From: Avena insularis
Lineage: Eukaryota; Streptophyta; Magnoliopsida; Poales; Poaceae
Reading direction: 5' to 3'
DNA: 64,000 bases
Assembly: GCA_023614405.1 (NCBI GenBank)
Contig: CM042685.1
Coordinates: forward strand, 83,876,684 to 83,940,683
Shown here: piece by piece, positions 11,662 through 23,020 of the stretch
How the letters are laid out: every line of letters begins with the position of its first letter
Position numbering within the stretch: the first letter of the stretch is position 1
Position numbers and translations under genes: made by a program
The notes under the pieces: model-generated
Seen by the model: the letters and a program-made list of their open reading frames with translations, nothing else
The model's database searches: none
What the model was told of the DNA's origin: nothing

Positions 11662-14600
11662 CTATGATTTAAATAGATCGGGAAACTCTGTCCTGATGTG
11701 ATCTTCGCGCTCCCAGGTAGCTTCTTCTTCAGTGTGGTTGCTCGACTGAATCTTGAGAAACTTGATGCTTCGGGTCCTGGTGGTTCTGAAAGCTTCTTCA
11801 AAAATACAGATGGGTACTTTGGGGTATGTCAGGTCATCGTTGATCTCTATGGTCTGGTGATCAATATTCTTGAAAACTTCAGCCTTCTCCGGAACTTCAA
11901 GGCATTTGCGAAGTAACGATATATGGAACACATTGTGCACTGCTGACATTTCTTCTGGCAGTTCGAATTGATATGATACTTCTCCTCGGTGATTCAGAAT
12001 CTTGAAGGGTCCGATATATCTGGGGGCTAACTTTCCTTTCAGTTGAAAACGTTGCATTCCTTTCAATGGCGACACTTTAAGATACACGAAATCTCCGATA
12101 TTGAAAGCGAGGTCTCGACGTCTCTTGTCGGCGTAACTCTTCTGTCTTGACTAGGCGTTCTTGAGGTGCTCACAAATCTTGTGAACTTTCTCTTCTGTTT
12201 CTCATAGGATGTCGGGTCCGAAAATCTAACTCTCTCCTACTTCCGACCAGTTCAAAGGGGTGCGGCACTTCCTTCCATACATAAACTCAAATGGGGCCAT
12301 TTGAAGACTAGCTTGATAACTGTTGTTGTATGAAAATTCTGCGAAAGGCTGACAGTCCTACCATTTAGATCCATACTCTAGTACACATGCTCTCAACCTA
12401 TCTTCGAGTATTTGATTTACTCGCTCCGTTTGTCCATCAGTCTGAGGGTGATACATTGTGCTGAAATCTAGTCGGGTTCCTAAACCGTCTTGGACTTTCT
12501 TTTAGAATCTCGAGGTAAAATGAGTTCCTCGATCCGATACGATGTTCTTGGGGACTCCATGCAAACTGACGATTATAGTGATGTATAACTCCGCTAGCTT
12601 CGAACTCTGGTATGTGGTCTTGACTGGTAGGAAATGGGAAACTTTGGACAATCGGTCAACTATGACCCATACAGAGTCATTTCCCCTACTAGAAGTAGGC
12701 AATCCGGTGATAAAGTCCATTCCAACTGAATCCCATTTCCATTCCGGAATCTGTAGAGGTTGCAATAGTCCAGTGGGTCTTCGATGTCCCGCCTTTACTC
12801 TCTGACAGATATCACACTTGGCGATATAGCTTCCGATTTCTCTCTTCATCTTATGCCACCAAAATTGTTCCTTCAAATCCTGATACATCTTCGTTCCTCC
12901 GGGATGGATAGAATAAAAAGTATCATGGCCCTCTTTCAAAATCACTTCTTTCAATTCCGAATCTGCCGGTACAAAAAGGCGTCCTTTGTACCACAGAACT
13001 CCTTCTTCATCTTCCGTGAATCCGGGTACTTTGCATGTACCGATACGACGCTTGATTCCGTCGGTACTAGCATTTCCTTTCTGCGCCTCTTTGATCTGGC
13101 TGATCAAAGTGGGTTGAAGTTCTATGCTAGACAAAAATCCTTCACTCACTAATTTCATTCGGAAATCTTCCATATCTTTGTGCAAACTTGATTGCTCCTT
13201 CAAAATCATGGAGTTCAAGCGGCACGGCAATCTGCTAAGGGCATCTGCTACCACATTGGCTTTACCGGGGTGATAGTGAATGTCCAGATCATAATCCTTG
13301 ATTAGCTCAATCCATCTTCTCTGCCTCATATTCACCTCCTTCTGAGTGAATATATACTTTAGGCTCTTGTGATCCGAATAAATCTCACAACGGTTTCCCA
13401 TCAGGTAATGCCTCCATGTCTTCAGGGCTAGAACTACGGCTGCGAGTTCGAGGTCATGGGTTGGGTAGTTCTGTTCATGATGCTTCAGTTGTCGGGATAG
13501 ATAAGATATAACTTTGCCTTCTTGTATTAGAACACATCCTAGGACGATCTTGGATGCGTCACAATACACGTCAAAGGGCTTCGTGATATCCGGCATGATC
13601 AAGATGGGGGCTAAAATCAATCTCCTCTTGAGTTCCTGAAAACTCGCCTCACATTTGTACGTCCATTCAAACTTCTTGTCCTTCTTCGACAATTGGGTCA
13701 TGGGTCTGGCGATACTCGAGAATCCTTCTACGAACTTGCGGTAATATCCCGCTAATCCTAGAAATGCACGAACTTGGGTTTGAGTGGTTGGGGCTTGCCA
13801 ATCTTCGACATCTTTCACCTTTGCAGGGTCAACAGCAATTCCTCCGGCTGATATGATATGTCCGAGGAATCCTACCTCTTGTAACCAGAATTCACATTTG
13901 CTAAACTTGGCATACAACTGATGCTCTCTAAGGGTTCCAAGAATGGTCCTTAGGTGTAGCTCATGTTCTTCTTCTGATTTGGAATAAATCAGAATGTCAT
14001 CAATGAAAACAACGACAAACTTATCCAGGAAGTCCATAAAAATCTTATTCATGAGATTCATGAAATAAGAGGGGGCATTGGTTAATCCAAAAGACATGAC
14101 AGTATACTCGTATAATCCATATCTGGTGGTAAAGGCAGTCTTTGGAATATCCTCTGCGCGAATCTTGACTTGATGATAGCCAGTTCTAAGATCAATCTTA
14201 GAAAACACTTTGGCACCAGTCAACTGGTCAAACGGGTCTTCTATCTTCGGCAATGGGTACTTGTTTTTGATAGTGACATCATTCAACTTCCGATAATCCG
14301 TACACACACGGTTACCTCCATCCTTCTTGTCCACGAACAAAACAGGTGATCTCCATGGTGACGCACTTGGTTGAATCAATCCAATTTCCAGCATGGTGTC
14401 CAGTTGCTTCTTCAGTTCTGCTAGTTCAGAAGGGTTCATACTATATGGTCTCTAGGCTATTGGTCCGGTTCCAGGTATTAGTTCAATGATAAACTCGATA
14501 TCTCGATCTGCGGGCATATCGGGCAAAACGTCTAGAAATACATCGGGGTATTCATAGACTATACGCACTTGTTCAATGGTAGGTTGGGCTATACTCTTGT

Positions 14601-16182
14601 TGCACTTGAATTGACGAGGCAAGGTTTCAGATACATGCTCGACTGATATTCCGGTTGTACTAGTCATGGTTATGGCTTTCTTGGCACAGTCAATTTATCC
14701 TTTGTGTTTGGACATCCAATCCATTCCTAGTACTACTTCCAAACCTTTAGTTCCGAGTACTATTAGATTAGCATAGAAATCTATGCCATGGATTTGGATA
14801 GGGACGGCTTTGCAAATTTGCCTAGATTTGGTGGTTGAACCGGGTATTTGAACAATCATAACATGCTTCAATTTGGTTGGTTGAATCTTACTAGTGCATG
14901 CAAATTCTTCAGTGACAAATGAGTGCGATGCTCCAGAATCAAACAACACTCTTTCAAGTACCGAGTTAACAGAAAACATACCCAGCACGACGTCTGGCGC
15001 TTCCTGGGCTTCTTCAGCATGCATGAGAAAGAGACGGCTGTTGCGGTTGAGCGAATTCCCTGGGGCAAACCTTCTTCCGGGCTGAACACGACACTGTTGC
15101 TGAGCTGGGGCATTTGCATTGGGGGCTGCAACATTCTTCTTGGGGAACTCATTGGAGTAGTGACCCTTGGTTACACATTCATAATAAGTCACTTGCGACT
15201 TGTCCTTTGCTGCAACAGGCACAACATTGCTTCCGGTCCTTGGGGCAGTGTTGGTGTTGGTGGCGGCATTGTTGTTGTTGAAGTTGGGTGGTGCACGGTT
15301 GAAATTGCTAGAGTTGCCGGGGTTGTTGTGGTTTCCTCCGGGCCTTGGGTTTCCACGGTTGGTATAGGTCGGACGGTTCATCAGGAGTCTGTTGGTTCTC
15401 GGGGAAAATCCTGGAGATGGATTGGGACGATACTTTGGTGTCTGGTGGGTTCCTGGTTGATGCATCATGCAGCGCTTGTGGTTCTCATTGGCTTGGTTGA
15501 TCCTTCCTTCCATCTGAATGGCAGAGTCGACTAGGGCTTCAGTATCAGCAAAGGGGTTATTGACCAACACCGTCTGCATCTCATCGTGCAGACCATTCAG
15601 GAATCTCTCTTTCTTCTTAGCTTCAGTGTCGATCTCATCTGGTGCATACCTAGCTAGTGACAAGAATTTGTCACGGTATTCCACTATTGTTATTCTTCCT
15701 TGCTTCAGTTCTCTGAATTCATCCCTCATCCTCTTAATTAAACACGGTGGCACATGGGTTCTGTTGAACTTGACCTTGAATTCATCCCAAGTCATCATTT
15801 GACCTCTAGTCATTGCACGAACGTTGTTCCACCATGCTCTTGCATCTATGGCTAGATAGTGGGTGGCGAACAGAACTTTCTCATTAGCTTCCACTCCTGC
15901 GACTTCTAGATTGTTCTCCATGGTTTGCAGCCAATCATCTGCATCTAGGGGTTCTTCTAACTTAGTGAAAACAAGTGGATTGGTGTTCTAGAAATTCTTG
16001 AGCTTAGATCCATGGTTGTCCTGATTTCCATGGCCTTCATTGTTGTTGGACATCTGAGCTATCTGTTGAAGGGTGGCTAAGTTGGCTCGTCGTTCGACTC
16101 TTTCCGCTTCGCGGTCCGAAACCATCATTTGCAAGAGTTGCAATATCGGGTCCGGGGGTGAGTTGCTTCCTCCGCGAGGCAT
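11662..16182 (-). pseudogene. gag-pol polyprotein of copy B (gypsy, chromodomain end)
   Basis: A single reading frame of about 1507 codons runs from MPRGGSN (ATG at 16182) to a stop at 11662 with no frameshift. Order: gag core (ARAWWNNVRAM, EYRDKFLSLARYAPDEI); zinc knuckle changed to YYECVTKGHYSNEF, two ligands lost; protease (FDSGASHSF near 14920); RT ([22 protein letters not shown], catalytic [11 protein letters not shown]); RNase H ([23 protein letters not shown]); integrase ([11 protein letters not shown]; Asp in [16 protein letters not shown]; Glu in [11 protein letters not shown]); and a chromodomain-like end (EEATWEREDHI). In-frame stops include 15988-15990, 14695-14697, 14452-14454, 12502-12504 and four more between 12140 and 12360, so the copy is dead. 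The long LTRs and this domain order fit the Tekay (Del) chromovirus lineage; that placement is inference. Confidence 0.93.
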
Positions 16183-16418
16183 CCGAAGATTGAGATAGAT
16201 CATGAGAAAAGAGGGAAATTTCTAAGGTTCAGGGTTGTTTTGTAAAGTTGTTAAAGTGTGACTCAGATTTTGCTAGCAACTTGCTTTTCCTTCATTCATA
16301 GCACACAATACAACACACACCACAACAAAGAAAAAATAGATGGTTTTAAGAACCATTCTGTGAAGCTACGATACAGTGGGACCGAAAACAATTCACTAAC
16401 GCTAGTGCTCAAGTGCTA

Positions 16419-17234
16419 CTACTCCTCGGAGTCAGTGTACTCATGATCCTCCTCCTCCTCCTCCTCATCATCATCATCATCGATGAAGGCGAAATCATCC
16501 TCATCGGTGAAGAAGTCCATGGCCTGATCCTCCAGAAAGTCATCATCATCGTTGAGATAGGAGTAGGGGTATCCATGAAGGTCTTCTCCGGTATTTTCCT
16601 TCTCCTCCAACTGCATGTCTCTCTCGTGGATGGTCTCCTCCAAATCCGTGATCCGGTGGCGAAGACGGGCAATGATGCGCTCCTTCTTGTCGAGTTGACG
16701 GTGACGAGACTTGCGATCCTTCACTAGCATGGCGAGGGTCTGATCCTTCTTGTTGGCGATGGTGTACTTGTGGTTGGCGTAGGCACGGGCATTGTCCAAC
16801 TTCTTCTGATGCTCGTACATCATGAAGCTGAGGTGGTCCAATTGACTCTTCAGCTTGGGGTGGTATGGGACCTCTAGTGGCTGTCCCATAACATCACGCC
16901 TTGGGTAGAACTCAAAGCGGGTACCCTTGATCCGATTGATACTCTGCCCACACAGACGGGCAAGAGCTTCCTGCATTGCCCTGGCCAGTCCATCGAGCCA
17001 GTTGTTCTCTCTTAAGGTGAACTGAATTCCCTCTGCAGTGGGAGGTTCAATCTTTCCTCGGAGACTTGCAACAACTAGCCACTGCAGATCTTCTCCTTCC
17101 TGATCAATGAGCTGAGCTCCGAAGAACTCGGGGTGCGGACACTCCAGAAGTTCCGAAAGCTGGTCCAAGTCACGCTCAAAGATGAGGTCTCCTCCATTCC
17201 CCAACTGATAAAACATGTTGTACTTCATGTACAT
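16419..17234 (-). CDS. uORFX: intact unknown ORF between LTR and gag (copy B)
   Basis: This 271-codon ORF lies on the gag strand, 236 bases upstream of the gag ATG, and I recognise no family. Residues 1-120 are mixed and probably globular (FYQLGNGGDLIFERDLDQL, NNWLDGLARAMQEALARLCG). Residues about 125-215 are rich in Lys, Arg, Glu and Leu and look like a long helix or coiled coil (DKKERIIARLRHRITDLEE). Residues 216-271 are very acidic, encoded partly by runs of GAT, GAG and GAA. There is no signal peptide or membrane segment. Copies A (6909-7711) and C (53157-53942) carry the same ORF at the same place, with stops. The start is the ATG aligned in all three copies, each preceded by an acceptor-like TTATAG. 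It could be a particle or regulatory protein; that is a guess. Confidence 0.85.
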   Translation of the reverse strand: MYMKYNMFYQLGNGGDLIFERDLDQLSELLECPHPEFFGAQLIDQEGEDLQWLVVASLRGKIEPPTAEGIQFTLRENNWLDGLARAMQEALARLCGQSINRIKGTRFEFYPRRDVMGQPLEVPYHPKLKSQLDHLSFMMYEHQKKLDNARAYANHKYTIANKKDQTLAMLVKDRKSRHRQLDKKERIIARLRHRITDLEETIHERDMQLEEKENTGEDLHGYPYSYLNDDDDFLEDQAMDFFTDEDDFAFIDDDDDEEEEEEDHEYTDSEE

Positions 17235-17377
17235 CTATAAGAATATAGGATGAGTAAGTTAGTAGAGTGATCAAGTGTGTCAAATTTTATGTATTTTGCA
17301 AGAATTTTTGAGGAACATGAATTTTCATGAAAGAATCCAAGTGATAAGAATGGGAATAAGTTTTTGTAAATACTCAC
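17235..17377 (-). other. Candidate 5' leader intron of copy B (143 nt)
   Basis: The minus-strand segment begins GTGAGTATTT and ends TTATAG, directly before the uORFX ATG. A CTAAC branch-point-like motif lies about 25-30 nt before the end. The upstream exon ends in ATGGAA, which would be in frame with uORFX after splicing in copies A and B. Removal has not been shown. Confidence 0.45.
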
Positions 17378-17447
17378 TTCCATTGGTTTTGAAACTAAGT
17401 TTTTGATTCAAATGTCCATTCTAACTAGGGTATCCTATGGTCAGGAT

Positions 17448-17460
17448 GGCTCTGATACCA
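17448..17460 (-). promoter_or_regulatory. Primer binding site of copy B (tRNA-Met type)
   Basis: The minus-strand sequence TGGTATCAGAGCC lies three bases after the LTR end, identical in arrangement to copies A and C. Confidence 0.9.
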
Positions 17461-17463
17461 TCT

Positions 17464-17689
17464 TGTCAACACTCGGATTTTTAATCCCAGATGCCTGTTA
17501 TGCCATACATCGCAATCCCAGGATTACCATTTTTGCGAGATATAACAGATTTGGATATCACAGTACATCATACATTACAAACCATACATAAGGTCTAACA
17601 CAAATAAGGATCTCATGATCCAGTTCTTAATACAATTCAAGCAGCGGAATAACGTAAAGATAACGATAGTGTAGGCGAAGCTCCATCTT
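17464..17689 (-). repeat. Truncated 5' LTR of copy B
   Basis: The sequence matches 7941 onward of the shared LTR up to ctccatctt and then stops abruptly at 17689. Only 226 bp of the roughly 4-kb LTR remains. The next base belongs to a different, plus-strand LTR-like sequence, so the promoter of copy B is lost. Confidence 0.85.
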
Positions 17690-20600
17690 ATGTGCTTAAA
17701 TTCATATAAATAAACTCTATGGATATTAATAAACATTTTAAAACTTCATTACTCCAAATAAAAGTGAAAACAATGTTATAGAAAAGTTTCAAGGTTTTAA
17801 ACAAAATTCTAAAAACCTACTTCCTAATTATTTTACTTAATAAATAATTTTGAATAAAATTATGAGTATTAAAAAAATACCAAGATGAGTAGAGCAATCA
17901 ATTAGTATAATTACCTCTGGAATATTTTAAATTCTATACAGAATTTATGGTATTTAAACATGTGGAAATTCAAATTAAAAAGAAAATTTTGAAACATAAA
18001 AAATAGAAAGAATAAAGAAAAGGAAACGAACTCAGTACAGAAAGTGGCCCAAAGCCCATTACCTCACATTCTAACTGACGCTCACGTGTAGTAGTAGAAA
18101 CATTTCGCTTGGTTTGTAGCAGCCCATCAGCAGCCCACCTTGTCCCGAGCCCACATACCGTTCCGTTCTCTCACTGGCAAGCGGGTCCCACGAGAGAGAG
18201 AACCGTCGTCTTCATCTTCCCCTGGATGATCGACACGCCGCCGGTGAGCCACGTCGCCACCGTCATTGTGGACCGTCTCAGACGCGAGGACTACTCCTTA
18301 GCTTCGCCCTATTCGCCTGGAGTCCATATCCACCTGTCCCATCAAGATTCGTGCTCGAATCAAGCACAAAACCACCGCCAGGCCTCGACAGTCATCGCCG
18401 TCGTGCCAACGTGTCCAAGCCTGCCAAGCCGTATAAAGTTGTTGCCTGAGACCGCCTCGAGCTTCTAGTCAATTCTCATCCTCGATCATCCTCCCTCTTG
18501 CTCTCTATCTCTCGTTTCAACCCGACGCCATCGCCAGCGAGCTTCGGCTAGCCGTCGATCCAATGCACCTTGAAGCCTGTGGTGTGGATGGGGAGAAGCG
18601 CCATGCTCCGTAGGCCTTCTGGGTGGAGTAAAGCATCAAGGGGAGCTTGGGGTGATGTGAATTTCATCGTTCCTTTTTGTCGAAGTTCGAAGGAATTCAT
18701 GTCCAAGCGCTCAGCTCTGACCACGCAGGCCCTCGCCGACCACCGCATGAGTCCCTGGGTGAGCTAACACATCTCCTGGACCTCCTATTTTGTGTTATTG
18801 TTCGCTGTAGCCTTGTTTCTGTAGAGCTCCACCTTGCGACGCTGTCGGTCGCCGTCGTGATCAATGTTTCAATGACCATATGTTGGTGGCACCACCATTG
18901 TTAGCCTCCCCGGAGTGCACTGTTCAAACCATGGTCATCACATTCGCTAGATGTCACTAGATCATCGCCGTCGTTCACCGTCTGTGCGTCACCGGTGAGG
19001 TGACATCACTGTGACGTCGTGCTCACAACAGCCTTGACCGATTCAACTGTTTGACTGGTCCTTGCCCAGGTGGCAGGTGTCGTGGTATTGGGCCCATCTG
19101 TCATCGTCTGGGAGTAGAAACAACTTTGGAAACAAAAACATTAATCAAACTAGGCATGCCATGTGGCATGTGACCCACCAGTCAGTGACCTAGTCTAGGT
19201 TAGGCTCGGTACAAAAAGTAGTCCCTGCTTATTTAATTGATAAAACAATATACATTCAAATATCAATATTCCAGAAATGAAATAAAATGATTAAATCTTG
19301 TTTAATTAATAACTTTTGTTTTGTAATTCAGAAAAATGTGTATAATATATGAAATTTTTTAGAAAAATAAAATCTATAACTTAAAACTATTATCAAACAT
19401 TATTATACCAACAATTTAAATAATTATTATTTAATGAAGATCTTATAAGTATTAAAACTTTGAAAATTCATATTTTAATATTGGTAAATGTTAAAAATAT
19501 AAATAAAATACCAAAAATCTTAGAAAAATAAGAACTATAATTTAAAACTATAATCATACATTATTATTTTCACTTAATTAAATATTTATTATTTATTAAG
19601 TATTTATAAAGTAATAAACCTTATAAAAATCATATCTTATTATTTATAAATCATAAAAATAAATGTAATATAACAAAATGATCACAAAAATCATACCCTC
19701 ATGTTAAAACTATAATATTCCACTTTTGAGATAAATAAAAAATTTAAAACACTTTAACAACCTGAATTTAAACCTATTCCTTAGTTGATAATTCTTATAA
19801 GGGTAAATAAAATTTGTTAATATTTCTAAAATTAGTCAATTGAGTCTAATAAATAGTATTAGTGTTAAATATTGATTATATTAAGTCAAAATGGTTCAAC
19901 ACATTTTAAATACAATTCTATTTGATTTATCATTCAAACATTAAGTGTATATTATTATTCAAATGGAGTTATCAAATATTAAATTCTCAAGATTATTATT
20001 TTGACTTAATAAAATCTATTACCATTGTTTTAATCACAAATGTATAAACATACCAAAACCCTATAGGAAATTCATAAGTAGTTAAGTAATATTATTTCCC
20101 TGATTATAAATCATAACCACACCTTTATAAAAAGATAAATGATTCTATTCCACTAAATCTATTACCGGACCAATGATGCCGATTTCAGATATTGGATCTT
20201 TTATATTGTCTCGAAGACCGTGAGTGCATAATTTTGCAATCACAAAAGGCAAGTTCACACTTGCTCATGTCCTTTGATTATTTTCTGTAAAGTATTTTGC
20301 AAATCCAGTGTTGTCATCACCTGCATTTGAAAAAGGTCCAAAAACACTATTTTCATAATAATGTGATTATAGGTTATTTACCATGAGGTAATAACCTACT
20401 ATGAAAGTTCCGGTGGTAAAGAAACATATTATCTAGGACTTAACAACCAATGTCGCTAGTAATTCTTGCGCCGTATATTACGCGTTAACCATGATATATG
20501 GAATGGGACAAGAAGTCAGTTGGATCGGCTCTCTCTCGCATGCCAACGGATGACCGGGTCATTGTTGCAACTCCTCTTGTAGAGGGTTAGCAGGTTATGG

Positions 20601-21067
20601 GTGGGATCCCTCAACATCCCACGGCTTCTGGTATCTATGAGGGTTGTACACCTTAGGCTGATAATGGAAACAAGTTTTATCCTAGACATGATGTGCAATC
20701 CGTAGGGTATGCGGGGTTGCGGAGAAGGATAGTGATTGGCTTGGATCATCTACTGGGCCCCACACCGTAGGAAGTGTGGACGGGAAATATCTCTCGGTTG
20801 TGCAACAAGGATTTGATCTCTCATGGGTAAAGTAACGCACCTCTGCAGAGTGTAAGAACCGTAACTTGTTACTCCCTGTTCCGGGAAGGAGCTGCGAACG
20901 CTGCGGGAAAGGAACTCCATGAAAGTTCTAGTAAACCCGTGAAGGCTGACGGACATAGCTTTTCAAAATAAAAGCAACCTTTGAAGAAATATTTATGAAA
21001 ACTTGCATTTCCTACGACCTACGGTCTGTGGCTATAGATATAGTGCATCAAACACGCCTTTTCTAGT
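17690..21067 (+). repeat. Old long LTR, proximal part (split by element D)
   Basis: No gene is seen here. The order of composition resembles the other long LTRs on the plus strand: AT-rich start, GC-rich leader (18110-19130), very AT-rich stretch (19200-20170), then a block containing cacctctgcagagtg at about 20836 that recurs in the other LTRs. The left edge is cut at the copy B joint, so the LTR start is missing. It continues after element D at 30150. The last five bases, ctagt (21063-21067), are D's target duplication. Confidence 0.6.
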
Positions 21068-21829
21068 TGAAAGAACATGTTTGCCCCCATGTGTGGTTTT
21101 GGTAATTAATTACAATGTTTTATGGACTTATGTGTGCATTGAGTTTTACTTGTAGGATTTGTCCATAGAAAATGCTTGAACCATTTGGTGGCTTCAAGGT
21201 TGGAATAAGAATAAATTTAAGAAGATCAAGTGTTTATCAAGGTTTCAAGGAATGATCTGGAGATTGGTCAAGTAGAAGTTGAGCCTATGCTAGTGCAATC
21301 AAGAAAGGTGCTCCATCTTGAGGTGTGGAATATAGAAGGCAAAGGTTTGATCTTGATAGGGTTTCTTTCTTACCGGTCTCGTGATGTTAGTTGGGGAGAC
21401 CAGTTTATAGGATAGATAACCGTACTATCAAGAGGGACTCTCGAGTGAGTAACTTGATCATATCACTTGGTGAGAGCTCAAACCTTTGCATACTTGGCAT
21501 CCTATTTCTTGGTTCTTATTTGGTTCTTATCCATGAGAGGATTTAGATCTTGTGTCAATCTCTATAACAAGCTCAAGTTCATCGAAAACGGATTTCATAT
21601 GCATTCATTATTGTGTTTTCGATATTGGAGGTTTTACCGATTTGTCTTTTATAGATAGGTTAAACCTTTCATCATTTGGTTCTATCCTTCCTTTCTGGAC
21701 TATGATGGTTCCCTGCATGATCTTGTATAGCTCGTTACTATCATCGAAACGAGCCCAAGATCATCAAAATCGGAGTCCGAATGCAAAAGTTATGATGGTT
21801 TCAGTTTTGTTGTTCCTGCCAGTTTTCAC

Positions 21830-21975
21830 GGGGCGGATTATCCGGCCATGGGGGCGGATTATCCGCCCCGAATATCCTCCCCTATACTGAGGGTCGCGCC
21901 GCGAAGTCCTTAGCCATTTTTTTAGCCCGGGGAACCCAGAATTTCCGGGGGGAGGGGCGGATTATCCGTCCTGGA
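21830..21975 (+). promoter_or_regulatory. Repeated inverted motif upstream of the D promoter
   Basis: CGGATTATCCG (a 5+1+5 inverted repeat, flanked by G and C runs) occurs at about 21835, 21861 and 21957, with the TATA box 50 bases after the last. The 3' LTR has it at about 29033 and 29134. Repeated dyads beside a promoter are typical of transcription-factor sites; the factor is unknown. Confidence 0.5.
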
Positions 21976-22009
21976 AGGTCCCAAACGGTCATATTTCGTT
22001 GGAGAGGGG

Positions 22010-22017
22010 TATAAATA
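22010..22017 (+). promoter_or_regulatory. TATA box of D 5' LTR
   Basis: TATAAATA in a GC-containing context, repeated at the equivalent place in the 3' LTR (about 29187). It divides U3 from R. Confidence 0.75.
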
Positions 22018-22968
22018 GACCTCTTCTTCCTCCTTAGGCCTGTGGCTTGCATTCTCTCTCTCCTCCATTGTTTTGACCTTCAAGAGCTTGCAAATACTCT
22101 TAATCCCTCCCATATTTCTTGAATCTTTTTGGGGGATTTGAAAGGGGAGATCTAGATCTACAACTCCACCAATCCATTTCTCCTCTATGTGAGGGGAACA
22201 TATTGGGATCTAGATCTTGGGGTTTCTTTTGTGGATTTCCTCTTGTGTTCTTCCTCTCTTATTCTCCCACTAGCTTTTTTAGCTTTTGTGGAATTTGGGA
22301 GAGAAGGACTTGAGCACTTCCTGTGTTCTTGCCATTGCATTTGGTGCATCGGTTTGAGTTCTCCTCGGAGGATTTGTTGAGCGAAAGTTGAGAAGCTTTT
22401 TACTCTTGGGTTCTTGGAACCCTAGACGGTTTGTTGGTGTTACAGGTTGTGGCCTTGGTGGCGTTTGTTGGGAGCCTCCAATTCATTTGTGGAGAAGTGC
22501 CCCAACCTTTGTGAGAGGTTACGGATTGCCACCGACAAGTGCACCGATAGTGAAGAAGTGAACCAGGCCTCTTGTGGAGAGGTTCACAGGAGAATAGGGT
22601 GAGGCCTTTTGTGGCGTGGTGGTCTTAGTACCGCCCACCCCTCCAACGAGACATACTCTCTTTATGAGAGGAACTCGGTAATAAATCATCGTCTCCACGT
22701 GCCTTGGTTATCTCTATACCCGAGCTATTTACTTATGCACTTTACTTTGTGATAGCCTTTGTGCTTGAATTCTTATATCTAGCTATCACATAGTTGCTTG
22801 TTTTGCTTAGCATAAGTTGTTGGTGCACATTGGTGAACCATAGTTTATATATGTTTTGTTCTTGACAAAGTAAACGCTAGTTTTATTCCGCCTTTGTTAA
22901 GCCCATCTCGTAAAAGTTTTAACCCGCCTATTCACCCCCCTCTAGGCGGCATCTGTATCCTTTTCAAT

Positions 22969-22980
22969 TGGTATCAGAGC
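22969..22980 (+). promoter_or_regulatory. Primer binding site of D (tRNA-Met type)
   Basis: TGGTATCAGAGC lies two bases after the LTR end at 22966. Confidence 0.92.
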
Positions 22981-23020
22981 CCGGTCTCTCATTTTAGGCT
23001 TCACCGCCTTGAGAGTAAAG

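Larger units (their letters stand above)
21068..22966 (+). repeat. 5' LTR of element D
   Basis: It is paired with 28268-30144. By eye the two differ by a few percent, many differences being single T/G changes, and the 5' copy has one extra CGGATTATCCG unit near 21835. It contains a TATA box at 22010. Confidence 0.93.

Noticed and set aside
14923..15534. 203-codon plus-strand ORF over copy B gag
   Set aside because: Mirror frame of the gag coding strand; similar mirror ORFs occur over A and C.
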